Shown: piece by piece, positions 19,939 through 29,541 of the stretch | Numbering within the stretch: the stretch's first letter is position 1 | How the letters are laid out: each line of letters starts with the position of its first letter | Origin: Fragilaria crotonensis | Lineage: Eukaryota; Bacillariophyta; Fragilariophyceae; Fragilariales; Fragilariaceae | NCBI GenBank assembly: GCA_022925895.1 | Contig: JAKSYS010000107.1 | Coordinates: 1-64,000, forward strand | Length of the DNA: 64,000 nt | Direction of reading: 5' to 3' | Notes under the pieces: generated by a model | The model's input: the letters and a program-made list of their open reading frames with translations, nothing else | Told to the model about the DNA's origin: nothing | Database searches by the model: none | Made by a program: the position numbers and the translations under genes

Positions 19939-22299
19939 ATGTCGACTCCAGTGCAAGAAGATGAAGAACAAGAACAAGAAGAGCTCATTTGCTGTTGTCT
20001 TTGTTACTGCGCTGTGGATTACTCGGACAAGTCCTATTTTTGCCAGATTGCCAGAGATGCCGACAGTGACCTAGAAGGGGAGCAACCTCTCCTATTGCCA
20101 ATGGAACTTTATGATCCCAACAATGCTCTCGTCTTTTGTGATTCCTGTGACCGACCCTATCATCAACTGTGTCACTTTATACCTGCCATCCATTTGCCCC
20201 GCGGCGATTGGAACTGTTTCATTTGCTCATCAGCACCCAAGATACTCGAACAACAGAAGAAAACCAAAAAGCAATCAAAAGCCAACAACACCTCATCATC
20301 GTGGACAGAAACGCAGTTGAAAGAACACATCTACCAAATGAACCAACCCGCGGGACAGTTGGAACTCCAATGGGAATATGATGTTCGAACACACAAAGTA
20401 TTGGCGTTTAAAGCAGAAATGAGACGTCTTCAGGGAGGAATATCGGTACAGATGCAAAACATACGATTGGCACAAATGACATTAAAGGCTTTTACGACAT
20501 CACGTCGCAAAACATCCGTCGAGTCCATGCTCAAATCACAAGAACTTTGTCAAGCCCTAGTCAAGGTATCATCTGCGAAACTTCGGGTGCGACAATTACT
20601 GCAATCACTAGAACAGTACATGAAGGGAGACGATGACAAGTGGAATATCCTTCAGCAGTTTTTGAAACAACACGAGTCAGAGGTTACTACATGGTTCCCA
20701 TTGGTCCAGAATGCTCCACGACGATTGGTACCGCGGCTCAAGGATACTTACGACGACGACAATAACAAGGTCGTAACTGGTAATGTTCCGCAGGAGGTGC
20801 GCATGACCAAAGACAACCAATCATCAGATATTCAAGGTGCAATGACAGGAGCAAAGTCGAGAGCCAACAACTCTGTGAAAAACACAGCCAAAGGAAACAA
20901 ACCCAATAACCCAAAACCGAACAATGACGAGGATGACGATGATTCCTCTGGAATATCATTGGACGACCTCAAATGCGCAGTCTGTTTCAAGGGCGATGCT
21001 ACAGATGACAATGACTTGCTCATGTGCGATGGTCAAGACTGTTTTCGGAGTCATCACATGCATTGTCATGCACCCATCATTACCGAATGCGATGCACAGA
21101 ACGAAGAAGATTGGTTCTGCCCTTTATGCAAAAGTTTGGCCAAATTAGTAGCAGATGTTCAATCGGAATACACTGGTGATGAATGGTACAGTGAAGACGC
21201 TGAAAGTGTCGCATCGTGGGAATGTGCCAATGATGTCTTTCCAGAAGCGCCTGAAGAACACGAAATGGCCATGAAGTGGAAACAAAACAAGATTGATGCA
21301 GAAGCAAAAACGTATTTGAAGAACTTGTTCGGTGACCACGACCATGATCAATATGAGCAGGACGACTCTGGGCAACTTGGACATTTGTTGGAAGAGGATG
21401 ATGACGAAGAAGATGATGATGATTTTGATCCTAATGGAACGACAAAAGCCCTCGACGACGAGGAGACCGACAACGATAGTGACACATCTAGCAAAGCCTC
21501 TCTTGGTGAATTGTCCATCGAACTCAAGATTGGACGTCAAGAACTTGATGCCTTATCGGGAGGCGAATCCAGCAGCAACGAAGACGACGACAAGATTGAA
21601 AATGGTAAAAACACTCGACGATCTCGGCGTGTCCGTTCGACCTTATCATCCCGAACGGCGTCAAGAACCACCACAGATGACGAAAAAAGCAATACAGATG
21701 CTGTCGTTGATGTTGGAAAGCTGGACGAAAGCAACATTATTCTAGGCAAACGTCGCCGGCGAAAAATTGATTACGCCTTGTTGAATGACAGCATGTTTGG
21801 GGGGCTGTCTGCCGAAGATCGCGCCAAAATCGATGACGAAGTTGAGTTCCAATACAAAGCTCCGACGCGGCGAGACACAAGCTCCGATTCAGATGATGAT
21901 TCGAATGAGAGCGGGGAGGCCTCGGATGCCAGTCACAACAACAACAGCAGCAGCGGAAGCAATTTGGGCAGAGACGACAATGCTGACAATGGAGACGCGC
22001 ACGTACGAAAAGTCAAGAAAGTCGTACCTGCAGCCACAGAAGGGACCAAAAAGGGAAATGCAGTGAAGAAGACGATTCCACGATCTGGTGTCGTTGGCAA
22101 GGGCAGGGCTGGCCAGAAGAGCTTACAGTCGAAAAACGCGACATCTACTGATACGCCTCGTAAGGACAAATCTGAGAAAACGTCTGGCAACGAGAAGAAA
22201 GTCATGGTGCCTCGAAAATCCAAACGATCTGCTACTGTTGTGGCAACTGGAAAGCAGCGCCATCCCCCGGTGAAACGCCTCAAGACTAGGAAGAGGTAG
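19939..22299 (+). CDS. Double PHD-finger nuclear protein
   Basis: The protein is about 786 residues from ATG 19939. PHD finger 1 spans about residues 12-95: an early CC-x-C-x-C cluster, then VFCDSCDRPYHQLCHF and WNCFIC. PHD finger 2 spans about 342-400: LKCAVC, LLMCDGQDCF, a His/Cys pair and WFCPLC. PHD fingers read histone H3 tails, so a chromatin-associated role is likely. Between them lies a helical, basic region (KAEMRRLQGGISVQMQN). After finger 2 come an acidic stretch (EEDDDEEDDDDFDPNG), a Ser/Asp-rich linker and a Lys/Arg-rich C-terminus with several possible nuclear-localisation clusters (GKRRRRKIDY, PRKSKRSATV, VKRLKTRKR). The stop lies 50 bases from the 3' end of a convergent kinase gene. 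Two decayed 3'-end copies occur at 24751-25276 and 27893-28360, making this the parental or best-preserved member of a triplication. Confidence 0.85.
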   Translation: MSTPVQEDEEQEQEELICCCLCYCAVDYSDKSYFCQIARDADSDLEGEQPLLLPMELYDPNNALVFCDSCDRPYHQLCHFIPAIHLPRGDWNCFICSSAPKILEQQKKTKKQSKANNTSSSWTETQLKEHIYQMNQPAGQLELQWEYDVRTHKVLAFKAEMRRLQGGISVQMQNIRLAQMTLKAFTTSRRKTSVESMLKSQELCQALVKVSSAKLRVRQLLQSLEQYMKGDDDKWNILQQFLKQHESEVTTWFPLVQNAPRRLVPRLKDTYDDDNNKVVTGNVPQEVRMTKDNQSSDIQGAMTGAKSRANNSVKNTAKGNKPNNPKPNNDEDDDDSSGISLDDLKCAVCFKGDATDDNDLLMCDGQDCFRSHHMHCHAPIITECDAQNEEDWFCPLCKSLAKLVADVQSEYTGDEWYSEDAESVASWECANDVFPEAPEEHEMAMKWKQNKIDAEAKTYLKNLFGDHDHDQYEQDDSGQLGHLLEEDDDEEDDDDFDPNGTTKALDDEETDNDSDTSSKASLGELSIELKIGRQELDALSGGESSSNEDDDKIENGKNTRRSRRVRSTLSSRTASRTTTDDEKSNTDAVVDVGKLDESNIILGKRRRRKIDYALLNDSMFGGLSAEDRAKIDDEVEFQYKAPTRRDTSSDSDDDSNESGEASDASHNNNSSSGSNLGRDDNADNGDAHVRKVKKVVPAATEGTKKGNAVKKTIPRSGVVGKGRAGQKSLQSKNATSTDTPRKDKSEKTSGNEKKVMVPRKSKRSATVVATGKQRHPPVKRLKTRKR

Positions 22300-22349
22300 G
22301 TGTGCTGGTTGTCATCTTATTGGCACAGTAGAAGACTATTATACAGTAT

Positions 22350-23504
22350 TTACCTAGCTAAGTCATTTTGGAAGTACGGGTGCTGCAAAATTTCTTCCAC
22401 CAAAATCCGATTCTCCGGGTCGACCTGAAGCATCTGGCAGAGAAGGTCACGTTGATCGTCCGTCAACCTCTGAACCACAGGTAGCAATTTCACTTCTCGG
22501 AAGTAGTCCGCTGGAAAACCGGGACGATTCAAGTAACCGTCGAAGTTACGTTGGCGGGCCTCCGCAAGACCATTGCCATTAATGTAGTATTGCCAACACC
22601 TGTCGCCAGGTATTTCATAGAGGTGTTGCCCCCTGAACTCATGCCTGTTCTCGGACTCGTTGTTTTTCCATTCCCCTGTGAAGACGTAAAAGAAAATGCA
22701 ACCTAGTGCCCACACATCAACCCCGAAGTCCAATGGAGTGCTGCAATAAACCTCCGGGCTCATGTACGGGAACTTTCCGCAGAGATTCTGCGGTTCTATA
22801 CGAAACGCAATGCCTTCGTTTCGCTGGCATCGAAGGGCCATAGCAAAATCAATTAGAAGACATACCCTCCCACCCGACGCAAAGTCCACAATGATGTTTT
22901 CGAGCGATAGGTCACGATGAATGACATTATTCTCTTTCAGGTAAATCAAATCCTTGACCAATGCTCGAGTGAATTGCATCTCATCGAATGCAAGTCTATT
23001 TTGATCCAGCGCATCATTATCAACGATAAACGTTTCATAGAAATCAAAACCCAGGTGCGGCATGACAATGTACTTGAACGAACGATCCTCCAGAACTTCG
23101 ATGATTCGATGAACGTGCTCGTCATCTTCCAGCAATGTGGCGGCCGCGATCTCGGTCTCCACATTTTCAGAGACGTTAGGGTTTCTCCGAATCCAGTCTT
23201 TGGAAAGCTTCTTGATAACGACGTAGTCCTCGTTAAATCGATATCGTCCATCACCCCCACGAACGTACTTCGCTCCTGTGAGTATGGATCGCCTGCCATC
23301 TTTGGTCTCACCGTAGGAGGGCTTTCCAAAATAAGTGTATGCGAACTCATGATCGGCATCGGCACGACGTAGGTAACCTTTAATCATCCTACCATCTTGA
23401 TCGAGGAATTCAAAATGTTTTTCGGCCTGGTAGACTTGCGTTGGATTGTCGAAAGGCACAGGTGCACACGTTGGATTGTCGAAAGGTGCCACATGGTTAT
23501 TCAT
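22350..23504 (-). CDS. Protein kinase-like protein, copy 1
   Basis: The protein has 384 residues from ATG 23504. A Ser/Thr-type kinase fold is visible: beta-3 lysine in YVVIKKLSKDW, probable alpha-C glutamate in ETEIAAATLLEDDEH, catalytic loop HRDLSLENI, metal-binding motif DFA (not DFG), MSPEV at the APE position, DVWALGCIFFYVF in helix F, and the ending ILQHPYF. No clear glycine-rich loop is seen; the corresponding place reads LTGAKYVRGGDGRYRF. The HRD Asp, the Asn and the DFA Asp are all present, so activity is possible. There is no signal peptide or membrane segment. The gene is convergent with the PHD gene, and two paralogues of similar length follow at 25357 and 28441. The substrate is unknown. 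Confidence 0.85.
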   Translation of the reverse strand: MNNHVAPFDNPTCAPVPFDNPTQVYQAEKHFEFLDQDGRMIKGYLRRADADHEFAYTYFGKPSYGETKDGRRSILTGAKYVRGGDGRYRFNEDYVVIKKLSKDWIRRNPNVSENVETEIAAATLLEDDEHVHRIIEVLEDRSFKYIVMPHLGFDFYETFIVDNDALDQNRLAFDEMQFTRALVKDLIYLKENNVIHRDLSLENIIVDFASGGRVCLLIDFAMALRCQRNEGIAFRIEPQNLCGKFPYMSPEVYCSTPLDFGVDVWALGCIFFYVFTGEWKNNESENRHEFRGQHLYEIPGDRCWQYYINGNGLAEARQRNFDGYLNRPGFPADYFREVKLLPVVQRLTDDQRDLLCQMLQVDPENRILVEEILQHPYFQNDLAR

Positions 23505-24431
23505 TCGTCCAAAGTGAGCAAGATGGAGAATTTATGAGAACATGAATGAGATCTGATCGGCAAGGTATAGGCCTGGTACTGAAGTACGAATACGAATTTC
23601 AACCGATGGATGACGTGAATGTCAACAAATCTAAACCTCGCGTTTGTCGTCTTGATCGTGAAATATGTTCTGACACGATCGAATTCTTGAGCTTTGATCC
23701 TGGCTCGTTACTCCGGACTCGCAACAGCCTTAAGACTCTCCGAGCTCCAACGTTTGTCAGTCATGATGAATCTCTTGCTCCAACTTTGGGACCTCCAAAT
23801 GGATACAATCCGAACGTGGTGGCACGAATGACGATGGGTGCCACTTTCGTATCTATCTATCCATATCTTATATGTACAAAACGAGCACTCGAACTCTGCT
23901 GTCTACTGCAGATTGGATCTTCACCCGCGCCTGGAGGCAATGTGACTGCATGACGTATGACTATGAGAATGCTTCAGGATGTATACAGCAACGATACATA
24001 CCTTTTAAATGTCAATGTATTCATGGATGTACTTGATATATCACTATATCACCTAAGAACAGACTCGGTACTCATTTATGCGTTGTTTTTACGTGTTAGA
24101 ATTCCTCCGGGGTCCGGACTCCGGACTACTGGAAAGAATAAAATCCTGTTTGGTTGACATGAAATTGCATCAAAGGCAAACCTTGGATCGGCTCCATAGA
24201 AATGAAAGAGAGGTTGTATTTTAACTTTAAACCCTCGTTTTGCTGTTCGTCAGGACTATGTTCTGAATTCTGACACGAGAATTCTCGAGGAATTTTCTGT
24301 TCTACGGTTACTATAGCTCCCGATTGCCGAGCTCCTATTCCGATTCCAAGTGCGCGTGAATAATGAATTGCCATGCTTGCCGTGGACTGAGGCGCTGATA
24401 TCGTCGGTTAGGAACGGTCGCAGCGAATACC
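23505..24431. other. Spacer of the duplicated PHD-kinase unit
   Basis: The stretch holds kinase-upstream sequence (about 23600-23810) repeated at 26540-26790 and 29630-29860, and a second block (about 24105-24350) repeated at 30175-30410. The first block includes GAGCTTTGATCCTGG and AAGACTCTCCGAGCTCCA; the second includes TTACTATAGCTCCCGA. No gene is supported. Confidence 0.6.
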
Positions 24432-24729
24432 AAGCTGAAGATGACCTTCAACGACATTGTGGTATTTATCGAAAACATTCAGTGGATGGATGAAGACTCA
24501 AGACAGCTGATTGAGGTCCTGCTTCATCTCCAAGAGCCTTCGAGGATCGTGATCATTTTGGAGCAACGAAGAATCTGCAAGTGGTGCTGAATTATTGGAT
24601 GGAATCAAGATTACTGAAGACACGTTGGATGTACCACTGGATAATCTCGAGACCGACGCTGTTCTAGAGCTCATCTCTAGCAAGATTGATGCTGCAACAA
24701 AAAGCATGTTTGAAGAACCCATTCGTTGA
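24432..24729 (+). pseudogene. Fragment of an AAA/STAND-type ATPase (Walker B part)
   Basis: The frame reads RLKMTF-like context, then IVVFIENIQWMDEDS, a Walker B strand with the hhhhEDxQWxD pattern of the large ATPase-TPR family (COG3899-like). After a frame change near 24555 it continues SNEESASGAELL and LDNLETDAVLELISSKI, the expected following region, and stops at 24727-24729. It is closer to the general family than to the four copies at 40-64 kb, whose Walker B reads FEDMHWACPE. It is a truncated relic joined to the decayed PHD tail. Confidence 0.6.
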
Positions 24730-24750
24730 CGACCATTGCCAATGTGAGCT

Positions 24751-25276
24751 CGACGACTCTGGGCAACTTGGACATTTGTTGGAAGAGGATGATGACGAAG
24801 AAGAAAATGATACTTTGATCCAAATGGAACGACGAAAGCTCGCAACGACCACGACGCCGACGATTGGGCGTCAGGAACTAAATGCTTCTTATCGGGAGGA
24901 GAATCCAGCACCAACGAAGACGAAACACAGACCGAAGTTGGCATGAACAGCGGTAACAACACAGGCAGAGATGACGATACTGGCAATTGCGACGCGAGCA
25001 CAGGCGAAAACCACAGGGAGGCCCAAAAAGCGAAATGAAGGTGCAGAAGACGGTTCTACACACTGATGTTGTTAGGAAGCGTACGGCTGGCCAGAAAAGA
25101 ATGCAGTCAAAAAAGGCAACACCTATCCGTAAGCCTCGTCAAGACAACCAGCGACCTCGTTCGGCATCGAGAAGAAAGTCATGGTGCCTCGAAAATCCAA
25201 ACGACCTGCTGCTGTCGTGGCAACCGGAAAGTAGCGCCGTCCCCCGGTGAAGCTACTAAAGACTAGGAAGAGGTAG
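24751..25276 (+). pseudogene. Decayed 3' part of the PHD-finger gene, copy 2
   Basis: This stretch aligns with the acidic and basic C-terminal coding part of the PHD gene (from about 21361). The first 50 bases, encoding DDSGQLGHLLEED, are almost identical, followed by deletions and frame changes; the end preserves the TAGGAAGAGGTAG stop context. No PHD finger is left. It faces kinase copy 2, repeating the arrangement at 22.3 kb. Confidence 0.85.
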
Positions 25277-25356
25277 GTGCGCTGGATGTCATCAATAATT
25301 GGCCTTGTAGTAGACCATATTACTTTATTTAACTACTAGCAATGGCAGTAAGGATC

Positions 25357-26472
25357 TTATTGGAAGTATGGGTGTTGCAAAATATCTCCTGCGGCGATGC
25401 GATTCGCCGGGTCTATCTGCAGCATCTTGGATAGTAAATCACGTTGAACGTCGGACAAGCTCTGAACCAAAGGTAGCATTCCCGCGGCGCGGACGTAGTC
25501 CATTGGAAGATTGGGAATATTCATGTAACCGTCGATGTTGAGTTGGTGGGCTTCTGCAATACCGTTGCCTTCAATGTAGACTTGCCAACACCTATCGCCA
25601 GGTATTTCATAGAGGTGTTCTCCCCTGAACTCATGCCTGTTCGCGGACTCGTTGTGTATCCATTCCCCTGTGAAGACGTAAAAGAAGATGCAACCGAGCG
25701 CCCAGACATCAACCCCGCAGTCCAGTGGGGTCCCGCGACAAACCTCCGGGCTCATGTACTTGACCTTCCCGCAGGGATTCTGCGGATCTATGCGAAACGC
25801 AATGCCTTGATATCGTAGACATCGAAGGGCCATGGCAAAATCAATAAGAAGGCATATCCTTCCACCCGACGCAATGTCCACTATGATGTTTTCGAAAGAT
25901 ATGTCACGATGGACGACATCTCTTTCTCTCAGGTAAATCAAATCGTTAACCATTGCTCGAGTGAATTGCATCTCATCGAATACAAGTCTATTTTGATCCG
26001 GCGTATCATTATCAACGATGAACGTATCATAGAAATCATAACCCAGGAACGGCATGACAATGTATTTGAACGATTGATCCTCCAGAACTTCGATGAGTCT
26101 GTGCACATGCTCATTATCTCCCAGCCATGCGGCGGCCGCGATCTCGGTCTCCACATTTTCAGGATGATTAGGGTTTCTCTGAATCCAGTCTCTAGAAAGC
26201 TTCTTGATGATTACATATTGATTGGTAAAACGATATCGTCCTTCGCCCTCACGGACATACTTCGCTCCCTTGAGTATGGATCGCCTGCCATCTGGGGAGT
26301 CACCGTGGGAGGCCTTTTTAAAATATGTGTATGCGAACTCATGATCGGCATCGGCACAGCGTAGGTAACCTTCAATGGTCCTACCATCCTGATCGAAGAA
26401 TTCAAAATTTCGTTCGGCCTGGTTGACTTGCGTTGGATTCTCGAAGGGAACAGGGGGGAAATTGATATCCAT
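25357..26472 (-). CDS. Protein kinase-like protein, copy 2
   Basis: I chose the start at ATG 26472 (MDINFPPVPFENP), giving 371 residues. The upstream open extension to 26526 has only a TTG. Motifs are as in copy 1: YVIIKKLSRDW, HRDISFENI, IDFAMALRC (DFA), KYMSPEV, DVWALGCIFFYVF and ILQHPYFQ. The frame has no breaks although the neighbouring PHD copy is decayed, so the kinase has probably been kept by selection. Family-specific positions such as ALRC after DFA and the FTGEW segment are conserved. The substrate is unknown. Confidence 0.85.
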   Translation of the reverse strand: MDINFPPVPFENPTQVNQAERNFEFFDQDGRTIEGYLRCADADHEFAYTYFKKASHGDSPDGRRSILKGAKYVREGEGRYRFTNQYVIIKKLSRDWIQRNPNHPENVETEIAAAAWLGDNEHVHRLIEVLEDQSFKYIVMPFLGYDFYDTFIVDNDTPDQNRLVFDEMQFTRAMVNDLIYLRERDVVHRDISFENIIVDIASGGRICLLIDFAMALRCLRYQGIAFRIDPQNPCGKVKYMSPEVCRGTPLDCGVDVWALGCIFFYVFTGEWIHNESANRHEFRGEHLYEIPGDRCWQVYIEGNGIAEAHQLNIDGYMNIPNLPMDYVRAAGMLPLVQSLSDVQRDLLSKMLQIDPANRIAAGDILQHPYFQ

Positions 26473-27120
26473 TTTTCCAGAGAAATGATCAGAATTGATC
26501 GACAAAATATAGTCCTGATACTGCAAGAATACGAAATTAAACCAACGGATGACGTGAATGTCAACAAATCTATAAACCTTTGCGTTTGTCGTCTTGGTCG
26601 TGAAAATGTTCTGACGCGCGTCGATTTCTTGAGCTTTAATCCTGGTTCGTTATTCTGGATTCGCAACACCTCAAGACTCTCCGAGCTCCAAAGTTTCTCG
26701 CTTATGAAGTGATTTGATGTGATTGATGTGATTAGACTAGTCGCTCCAAACTTCGGACTTCCAAATGCAATCAGAACGCGTTGGCACGTTGGTAAACGAT
26801 GGGAGACGGGACAGACTCTCTACTGGTACAAGTACTATCGTTCATACGACGTACTTGTACTCGTCGGACTTCAGCAAGTCCAAGTAGCACATTACTGTCC
26901 AATGCACGCATTGCACATACACATGGCAGATGGTACGGCGGATAAGGTGTTCACTCGCACGAAGAGTGATGAGCCTGTGCGTTTGTGAATCTGTGAGTCT
27001 GCGCGCCAATTCTTGGATTCTATCATATGATCGGGTTATTCGGACATGCTGACAGGCGTACAAGGCATGCTACTAGTAGTAGTGCACCCGTGCACCCGAA
27101 CCAGTAGTAGAGATCACTCT
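26473..27120. other. Spacer between kinase copy 2 and the 21-bp-array element
   Basis: The stretch contains kinase-upstream homology (about 26540-26790) and GTAC words (26820-26880). I see no gene. Confidence 0.5.
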
Positions 27121-27277
27121 TCTACAGGAAGGTCCGGCCATACCTAGGGAATCGTGAATCAGACGAAAACACGTGATACCCTGGAGGTGAAAATCGCTTC
27201 CATTCTGAGTCGTGGTGACGCAACGTGAAGCATAGGCTGGCGCTATTATCATGTGCGTGACGCAAAGTGAAAATTTG

Positions 27278-27413
27278 CTGACGGTCAGTGAAAAATTGCT
27301 GACGGTCAGTAAAAAATTGCTGACGGTCAGCAAAAATTTGCTTATGGTCAGTAAAAAATTGCTGACGGTCAGTAAAAATTTGCTGACGGTCAAGAGAAAT
27401 TACTGACGTAAGA
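27278..27413. repeat. 21-bp array, left half (A-rich spacers)
   Basis: CTGACGGTCAG or variants start at 27278, 27299, 27320, 27341 (CTTATGGTCAG), 27362, 27383 and about 27403. Spacing is 21 bases except the last step. Spacers are of the TRAAAAATTG type, placing an A-tract every 21 bases on the plus strand. Confidence 0.95.
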
Positions 27414-27459
27414 ACATACTATGTGTCCACGAAAACTTCTTAAAGACAAATCAGATTTT

Positions 27460-27575
27460 CTGACGGTCAGCAATTATTTACTGACGGTCAGTGATTTTTT
27501 GCTGACGGTCAGTAAATATTTACTGTCGGTCAGCAATTTTTTACTGACGGTCAGCAATTTTTTACTTACGAAGAG
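27460..27575. repeat. 21-bp array, right half (mainly T-rich spacers)
   Basis: The same 11-base core starts at 27460, 27481, 27502, 27523 (CTGTCGGTCAG), 27544 and, degenerate, 27565, again every 21 bases. Most spacers are of the CAATTTTTTA type, mirroring the left array, yet the central base of the core is G on the plus strand in both halves, so this is not a simple inversion. Confidence 0.95.
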
Positions 27576-27716
27576 AAAACCTTGCCGGCTCGTTTGCTTC
27601 GACCAATGGAGCTACAAATCTCGCAATACATACAAATGGGAAGATCCCTGACGCATATCTGACGACGGTCATAAACTTAACGGCTGAAACGTGCTTGGGC
27701 CGGACCTTCCAGTAGA

Positions 27717-27892
27717 TCAAAGTTGCAAGTCGCTACTAAGTACTACTAGATGATTTACGTAACAACACGTTCCTAAGAGTCAATTTCTAGACATGGCAGA
27801 TTTGCCAAACTTGCAGGGGGATCACCGGATATGGACCAAGCAAAGTAGTAACATAGAAATGCAGTGGTGGCAATGACGTCGCTGGTGTAAAT
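27717..27892. other. Short spacer
   Basis: This is sequence between the TIR element and the third PHD remnant. Nothing is recognisable. Confidence 0.4.
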
Positions 27893-28360
27893 TTGATTTG
27901 CGCCTTGTTGAAATGACAGCATGTCGGGGAGATTTTTTTCGGCTACAAATGGCTCGAACATGAATAATGGCGGGGAGTCCTCAGATGCAAGCCATGACAA
28001 AATGAGCCGCAGTGGTAACAACACGGACAGAGAGACGACAATGCTAATCATGCCGACGAGAGCACGTGCTGTGCGAGAAGTCAAGAAATTCGGACCTGCA
28101 GCTACAGGATGGGCCGAAAAGGGACGAAGGTCCTAATTATTAGGGTTGTTAGCAAGAGTAGGGCTGGGCTGAACAAGAACGAAAAACAGTCGAAAAAGCA
28201 ACACCCATCGATAAGTCTCTTAACGACAAGTCAGAGACCACGATCAGCATAGAGAAGAAACCTCAAGGTCCCTCTAAAATTCATACGATCTGCTACTGTT
28301 GTGGCAACCGGATAGCAGCGCCGTTCCCCGGTAAACCGGTTCAAGACTAGGAAGACGTAG
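27893..28360 (+). pseudogene. Decayed 3' part of the PHD-finger gene, copy 3
   Basis: The stretch begins with a match to the PHD gene around its IDYALLNDSMFGG codons (parent near 21768). It keeps GGGGAGTCCTCAGATGC-like Ser/Asp coding sequence and the Lys-rich 3' end, finishing in ACTAGGAAGACGTAGG. It has large internal deletions and frame breaks and no finger domain. It is convergent with kinase copy 3. Confidence 0.8.
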
Positions 28361-28440
28361 GTGCGTTGGTTGTCATATAATTGGCCAATTAGTAGACCGT
28401 AATGCAATATTTAACTAGTAGCAAAATTTCAGTGCAGATC

Positions 28441-29541
28441 TTATTGGAAATATGGGTGTTGCAAAATATCTTCCGCCGCGATTCGATTCGCCGGATTTAG
28501 GTGCAACATCTGGCAGAGAAGGTCACGTTGAACGTCGGACAAGCTCTGAACCACAGGTAGCAATTTCACGACACGAATGTAGTCCGTTGGAATATCGTCA
28601 TCATTCACGTACTGGTCGAAGTTGCGTTGGCGGGCTTCCGCAAGACCGTTGCCTTCAAGGTAGTATTCCCAACACCTGTCGCCAGGCATGTCATACAGGT
28701 GTATTCCTCTGAACTCGTCCCTCGCCAGGTATCCCATTGTGAAGATATAAAAGAAGACGCAACCGAGAGCCCAGACATCGACCCCAAAGTCCAATGGAGC
28801 CATGAACCAAACTTCGGGGCTCATGTATCTCAGCTTCCCACAGGGCGGCACCTGCGGAATAATGCGAAACACATTGCCATCGTATTCCGCACACCGGAGG
28901 GACATGGCGAAATCAATGAGAAGACATATGCGTCCTTGCGATGCAATGTGCACAATGATGTTTTCGAGAGATATGTCACGATGGATGACACGGTGTTGTT
29001 TGATGTAAATCAAGTCGTTTGCCATGGCTCGAGTGAAGGCTCGTGTGAATTGCACCATATCAGTAGGCCTGCGATGCGCGAACGTATCCAAGACATCAAG
29101 ACCCAGGGAGGGCATGACGATGTAAAGGAACTGTCGATCCTCCAGAACTTCTATGATTCGATGTACGTGCTCATCATCTTCCAGCAGTGTGGCAGCCGCG
29201 AGCTCCGTCCGCACATTTTCAGGATGGTGAGGGTTTCTCCGAATCCACTCCTTGGAAAGCTTCTTGATGACAACATATTCGTTGGTAAAGCGATATCGTC
29301 CGTCACCCTCGGGGACGTATTTCGCCCCGGTGAGTATGGTCCGCCTGCCATCTCGGGATCTCCCGTGGGAGGGCTTCCCAAAGGATGTGTAAGCGAACGG
29401 ATGATCGGCATGGGCTCGGCGCAGGTACCCTTCAATGGTGTTATTGTCTTGATCGATGAATTCAAAATGTCGTTCGGCCGGGAAGACTTGCGGTGGAATC
29501 TCGAAGGGTCGAGGTGGAAAAGGGATCGCCTGCATCGCCAT
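28441..29541 (-). CDS. Protein kinase-like protein, copy 3
   Basis: The protein has 366 residues from ATG 29541 (MAMQAIPFPPRPFEI). Motifs are YVVIKKLSKEW, HRDISLENI, IDFAMSLRC (DFA), RYMSPEV, DVWALGCVFFYIF and ILQHPYFQ. Compared with copies 1 and 2 it has lost part of the segment between the hinge and the catalytic loop (LDVLDTFAHRRPTDM) and part of the FTGEW insert. The frame is intact. It has the same probable kinase fold and the same lack of a clear glycine-rich loop. Confidence 0.85.
   Translation of the reverse strand: MAMQAIPFPPRPFEIPPQVFPAERHFEFIDQDNNTIEGYLRRAHADHPFAYTSFGKPSHGRSRDGRRTILTGAKYVPEGDGRYRFTNEYVVIKKLSKEWIRRNPHHPENVRTELAAATLLEDDEHVHRIIEVLEDRQFLYIVMPSLGLDVLDTFAHRRPTDMVQFTRAFTRAMANDLIYIKQHRVIHRDISLENIIVHIASQGRICLLIDFAMSLRCAEYDGNVFRIIPQVPPCGKLRYMSPEVWFMAPLDFGVDVWALGCVFFYIFTMGYLARDEFRGIHLYDMPGDRCWEYYLEGNGLAEARQRNFDQYVNDDDIPTDYIRVVKLLPVVQSLSDVQRDLLCQMLHLNPANRIAAEDILQHPYFQ

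Larger units (their letters stand above)
27121..27716. mobile_element. TIR-bounded element filled with a 21-bp near-palindrome array
   Basis: TCTACAGGAAGGTCCGGCC at 27121-27139 is matched by its inverse complement at 27698-27716 (18 of 19 bases). The roughly 600-bp interior has no gene and is dominated by two arrays of CTGACGGTCAG. It lies inside the spacer of the PHD-kinase duplication. A clear target duplication is not visible. It could be a non-autonomous DNA transposon whose interior expanded as a minisatellite. Confidence 0.65.

Noticed and set aside
27278-27575. CRISPR-like array
   Set aside because: The repeat is 11 bases with 10-base low-complexity spacers in a eukaryotic context, not unique spacers of 25-40 bases.
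27073-27651. Two ORFs encoding heptad repeats (LLTVSNF-type) on opposite strands, looking like repeat proteins
   Set aside because: They are by-products of the 21-bp DNA period, which stays open in several frames on both strands; there is no family signal or flanking domain.
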